DNA of 40,669 nucleotides. Source: Novosphingobium silvae. GTDB lineage: Bacteria > Pseudomonadota > Alphaproteobacteria > Sphingomonadales > Sphingomonadaceae. Shown here piece by piece: positions 1-7,772 of this stretch (position 1 is its first letter; each line of letters opens with the position of its first letter). A program made the translations under genes and the position numbers. The notes under the pieces were generated by a model, which saw nothing but the letters and a program-made list of their open reading frames with translations, had not been told where the DNA came from and did no database searches. The stretch covers positions 1-40,669 of the forward strand of contig NZ_WVTD01000023.1 of assembly GCF_009856825.1 (NCBI RefSeq), read 5' to 3'.

Positions 1-143
1 ACTCCTCAGCTGGTCCAGAGACCGCCGAGGTTCGCAATCAAAATAATGCGCAGCAACTTCGTGCCGCACCCCTGGAATCCCGCGCCTACGCCGCGTTCCT
101 TCGCATTACCGCTTCCTCGCGATAAGCGATCATCCATCAGAAC

Positions 144-2213
144 ATGGAGGAAGCGCTGGAGCTCACCGGCGTGGTCGATGAAATCGGCGGCGCAACGCTC
201 AACAGCGGCGCAAAAGCTGCGGCACGCAGCCGGTTTGAAAGCACCAAGCAGCGGTTCTTCAACCAGCTGCTGCTGTCGATGAAGCTGCCAACGCTGATCG
301 CTGCCATCAATCATCATCTGGACCGGGACGAGGTGGTGGTGGTTCAGCTGGTCTCGACTGCCGAAAGCATCCTCGATCGCCGTCTCGACAGCCTTTCGCC
401 AGAAGAGCGCGCGGAGCTCGACCTCGACCTCAGCCCGCTCGACGCTGTGATCGAGTACCTCGAACGCGCCTTCCCCACGCAACAGATGCAGGTATTCGTC
501 GATGATACCGGCACCCAGCGCTCTGCACCGATGTTCGACGAGGAAGGCCGTCCCGTCCACAACCAGACTGCGATCGCCCGCCGCGGCGAGATGATCGAGC
601 ACCTGTGCGCCATGCCGCCGATCAAGCCAGCGCTGGACGGGATCATCGAGCACTATGGCCCGGAGAAAGTCGCCGAGGTGACCGGGCGCAGCAAGCGGCT
701 CATAACCCAGAGCGACGGGCAGCAGCGGCTCGAGACCCGCTCGCCGCGGACGAACCAGTCCGAGACCGACCAGTTCATGGATGGCAGGAAGCCGATCCTG
801 GTCTTCAGTGATGCGGGCGGCACCGGGCGGTCCTATCACGCCAGCCTCGATGCAACTTGCCAGAAGCGGCGCATCCACTTCCTGCTGGAGCCTGGATGGC
901 GAGCCGACCGGGCCATCCAGGGGCTGGGCCGAACGCACCGGACGCATCAAGCCAACACGCCGCTGTTCCGGCCTGTGACCACGAACTGCAAGGGGGAACT
1001 GCGGTTCACCAGCACCATTGCGCGCAGGCTCGATAGCCTCGGCGCGCTTACTCGGGGCCAACGCCAGACGGGCGGGCAGAACCTGTTTGACCCTGCCGAC
1101 AATCTCGAGAGCGAATATGCCAAGGCGGCCCTCTCGACATGGTTTGCCTTGCTGGCGGACGGCAAGCTCAAGAGCGCTACGCTGATCGATTTTCAGCGCC
1201 GCAGTGGGCTCAAGATCGTCTCCGACGATGGCGTGCTCGAAGAGGACCTTCCGCCGATCCAGCGCTGGCTCAATCGCATCCTCGCGCTGCCGATCGGGAT
1301 GCAGAATGCGATCTTCGAGGAGTTTCTGGGGTTGGTCGAAGCGCGGGTGTCAGCAGCGCGCGAGGCCGGATCGCTCGATGTTGGCGTCGAAACCCTGCGG
1401 GTTGAACAGGCCGATATTGTCGAGGACATAGTCCTTCGGACCGATGAGCGAACCGGCGCCACGTCGCATTTGCTGCAGCTAGCCCTCAAGACCAGAGCAC
1501 GGCCGATCTCGCTTGAGCGTGTCCTTGAGCGCCGCGACTATGCCGACGGCTGCATTCTGCTCCACAATATCAAGAGCGGGAAGGCGGCCTTGGCCGAACC
1601 TTCGCGGCACTTCATGACAGAACAGGGGGATTTGATCCGGCGGGTTATCCTCCACCGTCCGCTTCGCCGCGAATACCACCACTTCGATGACCTCGCCGAA
1701 TCCGCATGGGAGGAAGTCCCGCGCAGGACCTTCGAGAAGCTGTGGCAAAGCGAGGTTGCGGAGCTTGCCGAACGGCTAACGACGGAGACCGTGTACCTTG
1801 CGACCGGACTTCTCCTGCCGATCTGGTCGAGCCTGCCTATCGACTATCTGGAGGTCCGGCGGATCGTGGACGAAGAGGGCAGAAGCTGGCTCGGCCGTAT
1901 GGTCCACGAACTCGACGTGGCGAAGCTGCTCGAGAAATTCGACATTGCCTCCACCGTTGAACTCAGCCCGGAAATGATCATCAGGTCGCTCGGCGAAGGC
2001 CGGACAGTCCCGATCAATCAGCCCTTCGAGGCGACCTTGAAATGCTCCCGCGTGGCAGGCGAGCAGCGCTATGAAATCGTGGGGGTCCCGCCTGAACAGC
2101 TGCCTTGGCTCAAGAGCATCGGCTGCTTTACGGAAATCATTGCGTTTCGCACACGGGTGTTCATCCCGACAAAGGCAGCGCTGTCGGTCATAGGCGCGAT
2201 GTTTCGAGCATGA
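144..2213 (+). CDS. C-terminal part of a strawberry-notch-like helicase
   Basis: The 689 residues match the second half of bacterial strawberry-notch (SNO) proteins. The linker (ALELTGVVDEIGG, then SGAKAAARSRFESTKQRFF) is followed by the C-terminal helicase lobe, with VFSDAGGTGRSYHA and GWRADRAIQGLGRTHRT acting as motif V/VI equivalents. SNO family members are large putative NTP-dependent helicases common on proteobacterial mobile elements. The N-terminal lobe carrying Walker A is absent. In the same frame a TAA lies at 123-125, directly before AIIHQN, which still looks like SNO sequence, so homology probably continues upstream of the stop and ATG 144 is only the first available start. I read this as a truncated or nonsense/frameshift-broken gene whose 5' half lies beyond the left edge or is lost. 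The family call is strong; function of this piece is doubtful. Confidence 0.8.
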   Translation: MEEALELTGVVDEIGGATLNSGAKAAARSRFESTKQRFFNQLLLSMKLPTLIAAINHHLDRDEVVVVQLVSTAESILDRRLDSLSPEERAELDLDLSPLDAVIEYLERAFPTQQMQVFVDDTGTQRSAPMFDEEGRPVHNQTAIARRGEMIEHLCAMPPIKPALDGIIEHYGPEKVAEVTGRSKRLITQSDGQQRLETRSPRTNQSETDQFMDGRKPILVFSDAGGTGRSYHASLDATCQKRRIHFLLEPGWRADRAIQGLGRTHRTHQANTPLFRPVTTNCKGELRFTSTIARRLDSLGALTRGQRQTGGQNLFDPADNLESEYAKAALSTWFALLADGKLKSATLIDFQRRSGLKIVSDDGVLEEDLPPIQRWLNRILALPIGMQNAIFEEFLGLVEARVSAAREAGSLDVGVETLRVEQADIVEDIVLRTDERTGATSHLLQLALKTRARPISLERVLERRDYADGCILLHNIKSGKAALAEPSRHFMTEQGDLIRRVILHRPLRREYHHFDDLAESAWEEVPRRTFEKLWQSEVAELAERLTTETVYLATGLLLPIWSSLPIDYLEVRRIVDEEGRSWLGRMVHELDVAKLLEKFDIASTVELSPEMIIRSLGEGRTVPINQPFEATLKCSRVAGEQRYEIVGVPPEQLPWLKSIGCFTEIIAFRTRVFIPTKAALSVIGAMFRA

Positions 2214-2398
2214 TGAAAAGCAATGCTGGGAACATCGATGCCGGAGCCCTGACGTCCCACGGTTTTCCTCTTGGTCTGCACTATCTGTGCAGCATGGAAG
2301 GCCACGAAGTGGGGCATTCCTGTCAGTGTCGGTGGCGTTTGCTAGCAACGGCTCGCGCCAGAATCAGATGTTTCCTGCTTGTTCGCAACGACGAGTGA
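2210..2398 (+). CDS. possible small Cys-containing ORF overlapping the SNO stop
   Basis: A 62-codon frame starts at ATGATGA, overlapping the stop codon of the preceding gene, which is the usual arrangement for translational coupling. It encodes a small basic protein with a CQC pair and Arg-rich C-terminus (LLATARARIRC). I recognise no family and see no Shine-Dalgarno sequence, so it may be chance. The remainder of the gap to 2527 holds nothing I can identify. Confidence 0.22.
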   Translation: MMKSNAGNIDAGALTSHGFPLGLHYLCSMEGHEVGHSCQCRWRLLATARARIRCFLLVRNDE

Positions 2399-2527
2399 GG
2401 CTGGCCGGTTGGGGAGGGCGACAGTGCTCGTAGCACCCTCGGCGCAGCCGAAGCCGATCAGCTTCGACAGTTCGGGTCAGTCGAGTGGATGGAGTCAGCG
2501 ACGTGACCGCATCACCGACACCGCTGC

Positions 2528-3265
2528 CTACTTCTTTCTCAGCGTCAGGGTGTTCGGCCCCAAAGCCTTTGCAGGTACGGCAGGCGGTACCTGAACTGGC
2601 GTGGCCCCCGCCGCTACAGCGGTCTGCGCAGGTCCGAACGCAGCGCCCAGAACCTTTTGCACTACCGCGAAGATCGCGGTCAGATCGTGCGGCTCTACCT
2701 TGGGAAAGACAGCCTTCCCATTGTGGACCAATGGGCGGAGGCGGTTGATGTTGACCGTGTAGAGATGGTCGCAGACGACATAGGCGATCCGCCCTGCAGC
2801 CTGCCCTTTGGGATTGGGATTCCTGGAGAGCTGATGAAAGTTCGTCCCCGCTTTCTGCTGCGCGCTCGTAACGGGCAGGATAATGCAGGTGTCGTGTAGC
2901 GAATTGGCCGCGCGAATAACAATGCCAGGGTGCTCTTTCACGAACTCGGGCGCATAAGCGTCGTGCGGAAAATCGATCCAATACATTTGGCCCATGCGCG
3001 GTCGGCTTACGATACGCCGTTCGCGGCGGCTGATTGGCACATAGCCCGCTTTGATGATCTCATGATGCAACGGAAAAGGATGCCCGGCTTCCGTCAGTAA
3101 ATGGGCCACGTCCGGCATGTTTGTGAAATCGATCGGCACATAGCCCTGTGCCAGCAACTCTTCGTCTGTCGGGATTGGCACATAGCCCGCTGCAAGCAGT
3201 TCGGCCTCGGTCGGGAACGGCACTTCCATAGTCGGCTGATCATCTGAATTGTCGTCATTCGGCAT
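2528..3265 (-). CDS. PemK/MazF-domain protein with repeated N-terminal GYVPI units
   Basis: Residues from about 88 onward fit the PemK/MazF toxin fold: GQMYWIDFP, then HPGIVIRAA, LPVTSAQQ, VVCDHLYTVNINRL. MazF-like toxins are mRNA interferases. At 245 aa it is about twice the usual length. The extra N-terminus has a 13-14-residue unit repeated three or four times (ELLAAGYVPIPTD, ELLAQGYVPIDFT, a degenerate LLTEAGHPFPLH, then EIIKAGYVPISRR), and the C-terminus is an Ala/Pro/Val-rich tail. No antitoxin is recognisable beside it; the next gene on the same strand (3299-4543) lies upstream, 33 bp away, and could be co-transcribed. It could be a non-toxic MazF-fold protein rather than a toxin. Confidence 0.7.
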   Translation of the reverse strand: MPNDDNSDDQPTMEVPFPTEAELLAAGYVPIPTDEELLAQGYVPIDFTNMPDVAHLLTEAGHPFPLHHEIIKAGYVPISRRERRIVSRPRMGQMYWIDFPHDAYAPEFVKEHPGIVIRAANSLHDTCIILPVTSAQQKAGTNFHQLSRNPNPKGQAAGRIAYVVCDHLYTVNINRLRPLVHNGKAVFPKVEPHDLTAIFAVVQKVLGAAFGPAQTAVAAGATPVQVPPAVPAKALGPNTLTLRKK

Positions 3266-3298
3266 GGAGAGGCTGCTTTTTCCCGGCGGTTGGTTGTC

Positions 3299-4543
3299 TC
3301 ATTGCGGCGTGCTGGTATTCATTGGTCGACTATATTCACCCCGTAGCGCATCGAGTGCTATTTGGGTGTAGCCAGCTTCGTAGATTTCGATCTGGGTTCG
3401 GCGCTTGTAATAGGAAAGCCGACGACCCGGCGTATCCGCCTCGATCCGCATACGCGCCACGCCCCGGATACCTGGCGCGCGACGATGCTGCGCGAGGGTC
3501 ACTAACATGTCGATGCCATAGCGTTCGAGCAGGTTGCTGCGCTCTTCAGAAAGATTGGCCGCAGCGTCGAGCATCGTGCGGGTGAGCTGATAGACATCGT
3601 CACCCTCACCCTGATGATACAGGGCGCCGGGATCGACTGGAAACAGCGGCTCGGCATCCGATTCCTCGCTGTCGAAGATCCATGCTTCATACCAGACGGC
3701 CCCGATCTTCTCGAGCATCGCCACCCGCGCCCAGAAATCCCCCCAGGCTCCATCCTTGTTGCGGCTTTTCGAGCGATGATAACTCGCCCAATCACCTTTC
3801 GCAGACTTCGACCCACCGACGAGGCGAAGTGCCCAAACGGAATGGATGCCGATCTCAAAAACCTTTCGAGCAGGATAATCGTCGGGCGGGGTCTGGCTCA
3901 ACGCGCCGATTGGCACACCGAATGTCGCATCGAGCTGGACCAAACCATAGAGGTCCACCAGCATTCGCAGTAAGAGCGCGTCGCCGGTCTCGCGGACACG
4001 GCGAAGCATTGAAGCCTCAGTTTCAATTCCCGTTACCAACGCGACCGGCAGAAAGATGGGGTCGCTGTCGAGAGGGATCGGCTGCAGGCGATATTGCGGA
4101 TAGAGCTTCGTCGAGCGGTCGGTGTGCGCAACGAACCCATGCTGGATCAGCTCGTCGATCGCGACCTTGGCCCGTGGCTTGCCCATTCCTGCATGCTGTT
4201 CGCAAGCCTTGGTCGACCATTTGCTGAGCTGATGGTCGCTGCCGGTCCCGGCAAGCAGCACAATATATGCGGTGACGAGGTTCAGCCTGTTGTTAGTCTC
4301 AACCTCCCATAGGCGTTCCCATGCTGCGCGATCAATGGCAAGAAAGTTGCCGCCTCGCCCCTTCCCCCGAATGCGATCGGCACCGACTGATTCGGCTTCA
4401 CGGGACGCCGAATCGTCCAAAGGCGCATTTTTCGATCGTTCCACGAGGGCGTGGTAACACGTCTTTCTGTCCCCATCAAGGTATTCAATGCAATCAAGGG
4501 TATCAAGGCAATCAAGAACAATGGAACATATCAAGGGAATCAA
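3299..4543 (-). CDS. winged-helix-like hypothetical protein, possible replication or regulatory protein
   Basis: Unrecognised 414-aa protein. Residues about 105-145 (STKACEQHAG then KVAIDELIQHGFVAHTD) look like a winged helix-turn-helix, and the rest is a mixed basic domain with several Trp/Tyr-rich stretches. This layout recalls plasmid replication initiators and related DNA-binding proteins, but I see no diagnostic motif. The first 25 codons lie inside a 9-bp tandem repeat (4475-4545), giving a low-complexity start with recurring LD dipeptides; a later start is possible, for example the GTG at about codon 34. The gene reads toward the PemK-like gene and diverges from the small RNA candidate. 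Confidence 0.6.
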   Translation of the reverse strand: MIPLICSIVLDCLDTLDCIEYLDGDRKTCYHALVERSKNAPLDDSASREAESVGADRIRGKGRGGNFLAIDRAAWERLWEVETNNRLNLVTAYIVLLAGTGSDHQLSKWSTKACEQHAGMGKPRAKVAIDELIQHGFVAHTDRSTKLYPQYRLQPIPLDSDPIFLPVALVTGIETEASMLRRVRETGDALLLRMLVDLYGLVQLDATFGVPIGALSQTPPDDYPARKVFEIGIHSVWALRLVGGSKSAKGDWASYHRSKSRNKDGAWGDFWARVAMLEKIGAVWYEAWIFDSEESDAEPLFPVDPGALYHQGEGDDVYQLTRTMLDAAANLSEERSNLLERYGIDMLVTLAQHRRAPGIRGVARMRIEADTPGRRLSYYKRRTQIEIYEAGYTQIALDALRGEYSRPMNTSTPQ

Positions 4544-4545
4544 GG
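4475..4545. repeat. 9-bp tandem repeat array (core ATCAAGG)
   Basis: ATCAAGG or ATCAAG starts at 4475, 4493, 4502, 4511, 4530 and 4539. Spacings are 18, 9, 9, 19 and 9 bp, so the copies keep a 9-bp register with degenerate units between them. The array lies at the 5' end of the minus-strand 414-codon frame. Short direct repeats beside a DNA-binding gene can be iterons or an autoregulatory site, but a coding microsatellite (three codons per unit) explains it equally well. Confidence 0.6.
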
Positions 4546-4620
4546 AAAATGGATCATGCCGTATAACGGCCTGGCTCGCAAGGAATGTCTGAAATCAGGG
4601 ACTTAGGATTCAAACGCGAG

Positions 4621-4648
4621 TTGAATTTTAACGCCTTTGGCCTATATA
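4621..4648 (+). promoter_or_regulatory. candidate sigma70-type promoter for a small RNA
   Basis: TTGAAT at 4621-4626 and TATATA at 4643-4648 are 16 bp apart (18 bp if TATAGA is used). The stretch is AT-rich against a GC-rich background. No ORF with a ribosome-binding site follows; instead a strong terminator lies about 60 bp downstream. Confidence 0.45.
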
Positions 4649-4654
4649 GAACTC

Positions 4655-4739
4655 ACAGCTCAGGCTGCTCGGCTTAACGGCCTTTTGGAATTACACCGCA
4701 AGGTGCTCGGGGAGAGCTTCGCAAGAGGCTCTCCCCTTT
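4655..4739 (+). ncRNA. candidate small RNA of about 85 nt
   Basis: The interval runs from the candidate promoter at 4621-4648 to a GC-rich hairpin with a T run at 4709-4739 and has no start codon with a Shine-Dalgarno sequence. It lies divergent to the 414-aa gene and upstream of the parB-like gene, a typical place for a plasmid regulatory RNA. I recognise no family, so the call rests only on promoter plus terminator geometry. Confidence 0.35.
4709..4739 (+). terminator. Rho-independent terminator
   Basis: A perfect 9-bp stem, GGGGAGAGC (4709-4717) with GCTCTCCCC (4728-4736), encloses a 10-nt loop and is followed by TTT. Confidence 0.7.
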
Positions 4740-5054
4740 CCTCATCCAGATTCCTTTAGCATCAAGCGCTTTCCGATCACCGATCGCGCATTGTGCGTTC
4801 AGCTCTCGCCTTCAGGCAGGTGCTGTCGAGAAGCGATGAAAACTGCCTTTCAAAGCTCGACTAGCTAACGTCGCATTCTGGCTCAAAGCCGGTCTGGTTA
4901 CGCCGCGAATGGTGGCCATCCCAGAATCGCGAGCTCCAACCCTTTCGGCATTTTGTTCTTTTATGAGTCGCTCCGTCCAGCTCAAGACCATGTTATGCTG
5001 TTCACCCTCAGGGGAGAAGATGGTCAACTCTTAGTCCTGCGTGAAACGCAGATC
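4740..5054. other. intergenic region upstream of the parB-like gene
   Basis: About 315 bp without a convincing gene. A 71-codon frame on the minus strand (4812-5027) lacks a ribosome-binding site and I do not support it. The right end leads into the purine-rich leader of the parB-like gene. Confidence 0.4.
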
Positions 5055-5073
5055 GGAAGGGGAGGGGGAGGGG
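5055..5073 (+). repeat. purine-rich leader motif, copy 1
   Basis: GAAGGGGAGGGGGAGG within this stretch is identical over 16 bp to the motif at 9623-9638. Related G-rich tracts occur at 10359, 13026, 13738 and 20637. All six are on the + strand and lie shortly upstream of a start codon. Here it sits 46 bp before the parB-like ATG. Confidence 0.6.
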
Positions 5074-5104
5074 ATGTGTGCCCGGGTGATTGCCGGGTGC
5101 ACAT
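5074..5104 (+). promoter_or_regulatory. leader hairpin just before the parB-like ribosome-binding site
   Basis: Imperfect inverted repeat ATGTGTGCCCGG (5074-5085) and CCGGGTGCACAT (5093-5104), 10 of 12 bases complementary. It ends two bases before the Shine-Dalgarno sequence AGGAG (5106-5110), so folding could influence translation; it could also be a repressor operator. Confidence 0.45.
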
Positions 5105-5118
5105 CAGGAGCGACCACG

Positions 5119-5952
5119 ATGCTTATTCCCTTTTCCCGGCTCTATCTGAGCGATGCCAATGTGCGCAAAACGCGCAGCGAAGAAGACGATATCCAGCTTT
5201 CCGCCGACATCGAAGCGCGCGGCCTTTTGCAGAACCTGCTGGTCACCAGGAGCAAGAAGCGCGGCAAGTTTGCCGTGATCGCCGGTGGCCGGCGATTGCG
5301 GGCCATCGAGATGATCGTCACGCGCGGTGCCTGGGCCCCCGATACCGAGATCGAATGCAAGCTGCTCGAAGGCAGCGAAGAGGAAGCAGGCGAGGCCTCG
5401 CTTGCCGAGAACTTCCAGCGCGTCGGGATGTCACCGGCTGAGGAATGCCGGGCCTTCCAGCACTTTATCAAGGAAGGCAGCGACGTTGCCGCGGTCGCCA
5501 AACGCTTCGGCCTCACCCTGCGCTTCGTGGAAGGCCGCTTGCGGCTAGCGAACCTTGCCGAGCCGATTTTCGAGGCACTCGCCAAGCCGATGAGACGGCG
5601 CCAGTTCCGGCTTTTGCTTGAACTGCGCCACTACCGGCGCGAGGGCACGCGGGCGCTGCGCCAGATCGCAGCAGGGATCGGGCTCGAGCACGCCGATTAT
5701 CGCATCAGCTATTACACCTCACAGGAACAGCTCGCGGGCGAGCATGTGCTGGAAGCCGACGGGATCTACGTCCGGATCAGCCCGGAAAGGTTCGGCGAGC
5801 CGGGTCTCGCCTGGCGCAACCCGTTCTGGAAACCGCCTGGCGCGGTGATGCGCAAAGCGCCGATCACCGCCCTTGCAGACATTCCCGCACTCACGGCGCG
5901 GATCGCGCGCGAATTGAAGATCGCACCTCCGGCGCAGCCGGGGCTCATCTGA
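5119..5952 (+). CDS. ParB/Spo0J-family nuclease-like domain protein
   Basis: From ATG 5119 (277 aa, AGGAG eight bases upstream) the protein opens with the ParB N-terminal domain: LSDANVRKT, the AGGRRLRAI motif at about residues 55-63 and the SLAENFQR box at 94-101. A helix-turn-helix-like stretch follows at about 121-142 (VAAVAKRFGLTLRFVEGRL). ParB proteins bind parS and hydrolyse CTP for plasmid or chromosome partition. No parA lies next to it, so this is more likely one of the orphan ParB-like regulators common on alphaproteobacterial mobile elements. The frame is open back to 5041 but the sequence before 5119 is leader. Confidence 0.8.
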   Translation: MLIPFSRLYLSDANVRKTRSEEDDIQLSADIEARGLLQNLLVTRSKKRGKFAVIAGGRRLRAIEMIVTRGAWAPDTEIECKLLEGSEEEAGEASLAENFQRVGMSPAEECRAFQHFIKEGSDVAAVAKRFGLTLRFVEGRLRLANLAEPIFEALAKPMRRRQFRLLLELRHYRREGTRALRQIAAGIGLEHADYRISYYTSQEQLAGEHVLEADGIYVRISPERFGEPGLAWRNPFWKPPGAVMRKAPITALADIPALTARIARELKIAPPAQPGLI

Positions 5953-5964
5953 AGGAGAACACGC

Positions 5965-6588
5965 ATGGGCTGGCTTTACATGCACCGTGCCGGAATGGGG
6001 GGCTTCGACACTCCCAAGGCCTATCTTGACAATCAGCTCACATGGGAGCGCGAGAATGAAGAAACCGGCACCTTCGAAGGATGCCGGGTCATCAGAAGCG
6101 TGTCCACAACCGGTGCCTACTACGCGGCTGTCCAGCGCTATGGACCGAACAACCAGACCCACGCCATCTCCGCGGTGATCTGTCTGGTCCGCTGGAACCC
6201 CAAGGCAGCCGACGGCCTCCTGTTCGGCTACAAGGACATGGATGAAAATTCAGGACCGGTGGAGGCCGGGTGCCCCAGAAGTGTCCTGGAGGAGTTGGGG
6301 CCAACCAGTCATCCTTATGCCCTCGACTGGCGCAACCGGTGCTACCGCCAGCTCCGGCTCAAGGAACGCAAGATCGCCGATGGCGACATGATCCGGCTGC
6401 CTGAACCGATGAAGTTCACCGACGGCACCGAACACGCTGAATTCAGGGTGACAAAGCGCGGCGCGAAAATTGAACTCAGCACGCCCGATGGCCGAGGCCG
6501 GTTTCGCATCAGCAGATTGATGGAGCGCCGATTTGAAGTCGTGCCCCCAAAGCGCGCGGTGCGCACATTCTTCCCGGCGACGCCGTAA
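5965..6588 (+). CDS. conserved hypothetical protein (opens MGWLYMHRAGMGG)
   Basis: 207 aa, preceded by GAAGGAG eight bases from ATG and 12 bp after the parB-like stop, so probably co-transcribed. The start MGWLYMHRAGMGGFDTPKAY matches a small alphaproteobacterial accessory family that I believe carries a DUF number (DUF6927) but cannot verify. It has no signal peptide or membrane segment and ends in a basic C-terminus. Function unknown. Confidence 0.7.
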   Translation: MGWLYMHRAGMGGFDTPKAYLDNQLTWERENEETGTFEGCRVIRSVSTTGAYYAAVQRYGPNNQTHAISAVICLVRWNPKAADGLLFGYKDMDENSGPVEAGCPRSVLEELGPTSHPYALDWRNRCYRQLRLKERKIADGDMIRLPEPMKFTDGTEHAEFRVTKRGAKIELSTPDGRGRFRISRLMERRFEVVPPKRAVRTFFPATP

Positions 6589-6604
6589 CGCTCGGGAGGT
6601 GATC

Positions 6605-6805
6605 ATGCTGCCTCAGAGCCTGGACCCCAGAAGGGCGATCCTGTGCGGGCGCGCCAATGCCGAGCGTGTCGCCATTCGGATGACCGCAAATTCCGGGCAG
6701 AGCCATGCCGTGGTGAGGACGGACAGCAAGCTCCAGCCCTTTTGCGTTCTGCCTGCAGAAGAGGGCCTTGCCGGCGCGATCGAATTGCAGGTCGTGGTTT
6801 TGTAA
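6605..6805 (+). CDS. small hypothetical protein, 66 aa
   Basis: The ATG at 6605 follows a very good Shine-Dalgarno sequence (GGGAGGTGATC) and starts 16 bp after the preceding stop. The product MLPQSLDPRRAILCG... is short and soluble with no known motif. The strong ribosome-binding site and tight spacing support a real gene in the parB-like operon. Confidence 0.55.
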   Translation: MLPQSLDPRRAILCGRANAERVAIRMTANSGQSHAVVRTDSKLQPFCVLPAEEGLAGAIELQVVVL

Positions 6806-6847
6806 GAGCGGGTAACCTCTTCGGCAAAACGGGAACACCTGCTGGGT

Positions 6848-6895
6848 TTGACACCCAAACCTTGATTACCGCAGATATTGACGCTATATCGCGTC
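6848..6895 (+). promoter_or_regulatory. promoter/operator region of the Xre-RES pair
   Basis: TTGACA at 6848 and TTGATT at 6862 are candidate -35 boxes; TATATC at 6885-6890 is 17 bp from the second. The inverted repeat GACGC (6880-6884) and GCGTC (6891-6895) overlaps this -10. A palindrome over the -10 of an antitoxin gene fits autorepression by the Xre protein. Confidence 0.45.
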
Positions 6896-6915
6896 AGAAT
6901 TCATGGGAAAGTGCA

Positions 6916-7266
6916 ATGGCGATTCAAAACTACGCTGACAACGGCGCGTTTGCTCCGCGCAAGATCGTCGACGCGCTGCGGACGACCAGCGACGAACTCG
7001 CACGCTCGCTGGGCCTCGGCAAGGATGCGATCCAGCGCAAGGACCGGATCGCGTCCGACCGGACGCAGCGCCGCCTTCGCCAGATGGTCGAGGTGCTCAA
7101 CAAGGTCGAGCCGCGCTTTGGTTCGGCGTTGTTGGCCTATGCCTGGTACCGCTCGGAACCACTGCCGGGTTTCTCGGGCCAGACTGCCATGCAGCTCGTG
7201 CAGAGCAACCGGGCCGATGACGTGCTGACCTATATCGACGCGGTCGACGCCGGCGTCCACGCCTAG
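6916..7266 (+). CDS. Xre-family antitoxin of a RES toxin (MbcA/ParS-like)
   Basis: 116 aa starting MAIQNYADNG. The N-terminal half (FAPRKIVDALRTTSDELARS) is the Xre-like DNA-binding part and the C-terminal half fits the DUF2384 toxin-binding domain. It ends four bases before the RES gene, the standard antitoxin-toxin order. It should neutralise the RES enzyme and repress the operon. The frame is open upstream to 6643, but 6916 is the start that follows the promoter and operator. Confidence 0.82.
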   Translation: MAIQNYADNGAFAPRKIVDALRTTSDELARSLGLGKDAIQRKDRIASDRTQRRLRQMVEVLNKVEPRFGSALLAYAWYRSEPLPGFSGQTAMQLVQSNRADDVLTYIDAVDAGVHA

Positions 7267-7270
7267 TCCA

Positions 7271-7765
7271 ATGCACTTTACCGGGCTGCTCTACCGCGCC
7301 CACAATCCGGTCTGGTCCCGTGAACCCCTCTCAGGGGAGGGGGCCGCCCGATTTGGCGGACGGTTCAATCGCATGGGGCGCACGGCGCTCTATACTTCCC
7401 TCGCCCCTGAGACCGCGCTGCGCGAGGCCAATCAGGCTGGCACGCTGCAGCCCACCACGCTGGTGGCCTATCAGGCCGACATCGGGCCGCTGCTCGATGG
7501 CCGGGACACGGCTGCATTGCATCCCTTCGGCATCACACCGGCTGAACTCGCCGACCCGTCATGGCGTGATCGGATGCTCTCCGGCAAGCCGGTCCCGACG
7601 CAGGACCTGGCGGAGGCCGCGATCGCGCAAGGCTATGCTGGCATCGTTGTCCCGAGCTACGCCCGCGGCGCCCCCGCAGACGCGCTCAATCTTGTCCTAT
7701 GGGACTGGGACGGGCGCATCACGCTTGTTGATGACGACGACCGACTTGGCCTTCGCAATAACTGA
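7271..7765 (+). CDS. RES-domain toxin
   Basis: 164 aa with the RES-family signature: YRA near the N-terminus, GGRFNRMGRTALYTS (residues 29-43), Glu-52 in ALREA and the late Ser in VVPSYARG (about 129). RES toxins degrade NAD+ in cells lacking antitoxin. Full family length with no visible damage. Directly downstream of its Xre antitoxin; the pair probably stabilises the element. Confidence 0.88.
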   Translation: MHFTGLLYRAHNPVWSREPLSGEGAARFGGRFNRMGRTALYTSLAPETALREANQAGTLQPTTLVAYQADIGPLLDGRDTAALHPFGITPAELADPSWRDRMLSGKPVPTQDLAEAAIAQGYAGIVVPSYARGAPADALNLVLWDWDGRITLVDDDDRLGLRNN

Positions 7766-7772
7766 TGGCCTC

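Noticed and set aside
6..1061. 351-codon minus-strand frame opposite the strawberry-notch gene
   Set aside because: The plus frame carries recognisable helicase motifs; the minus frame is a high-GC shadow without a ribosome-binding site.
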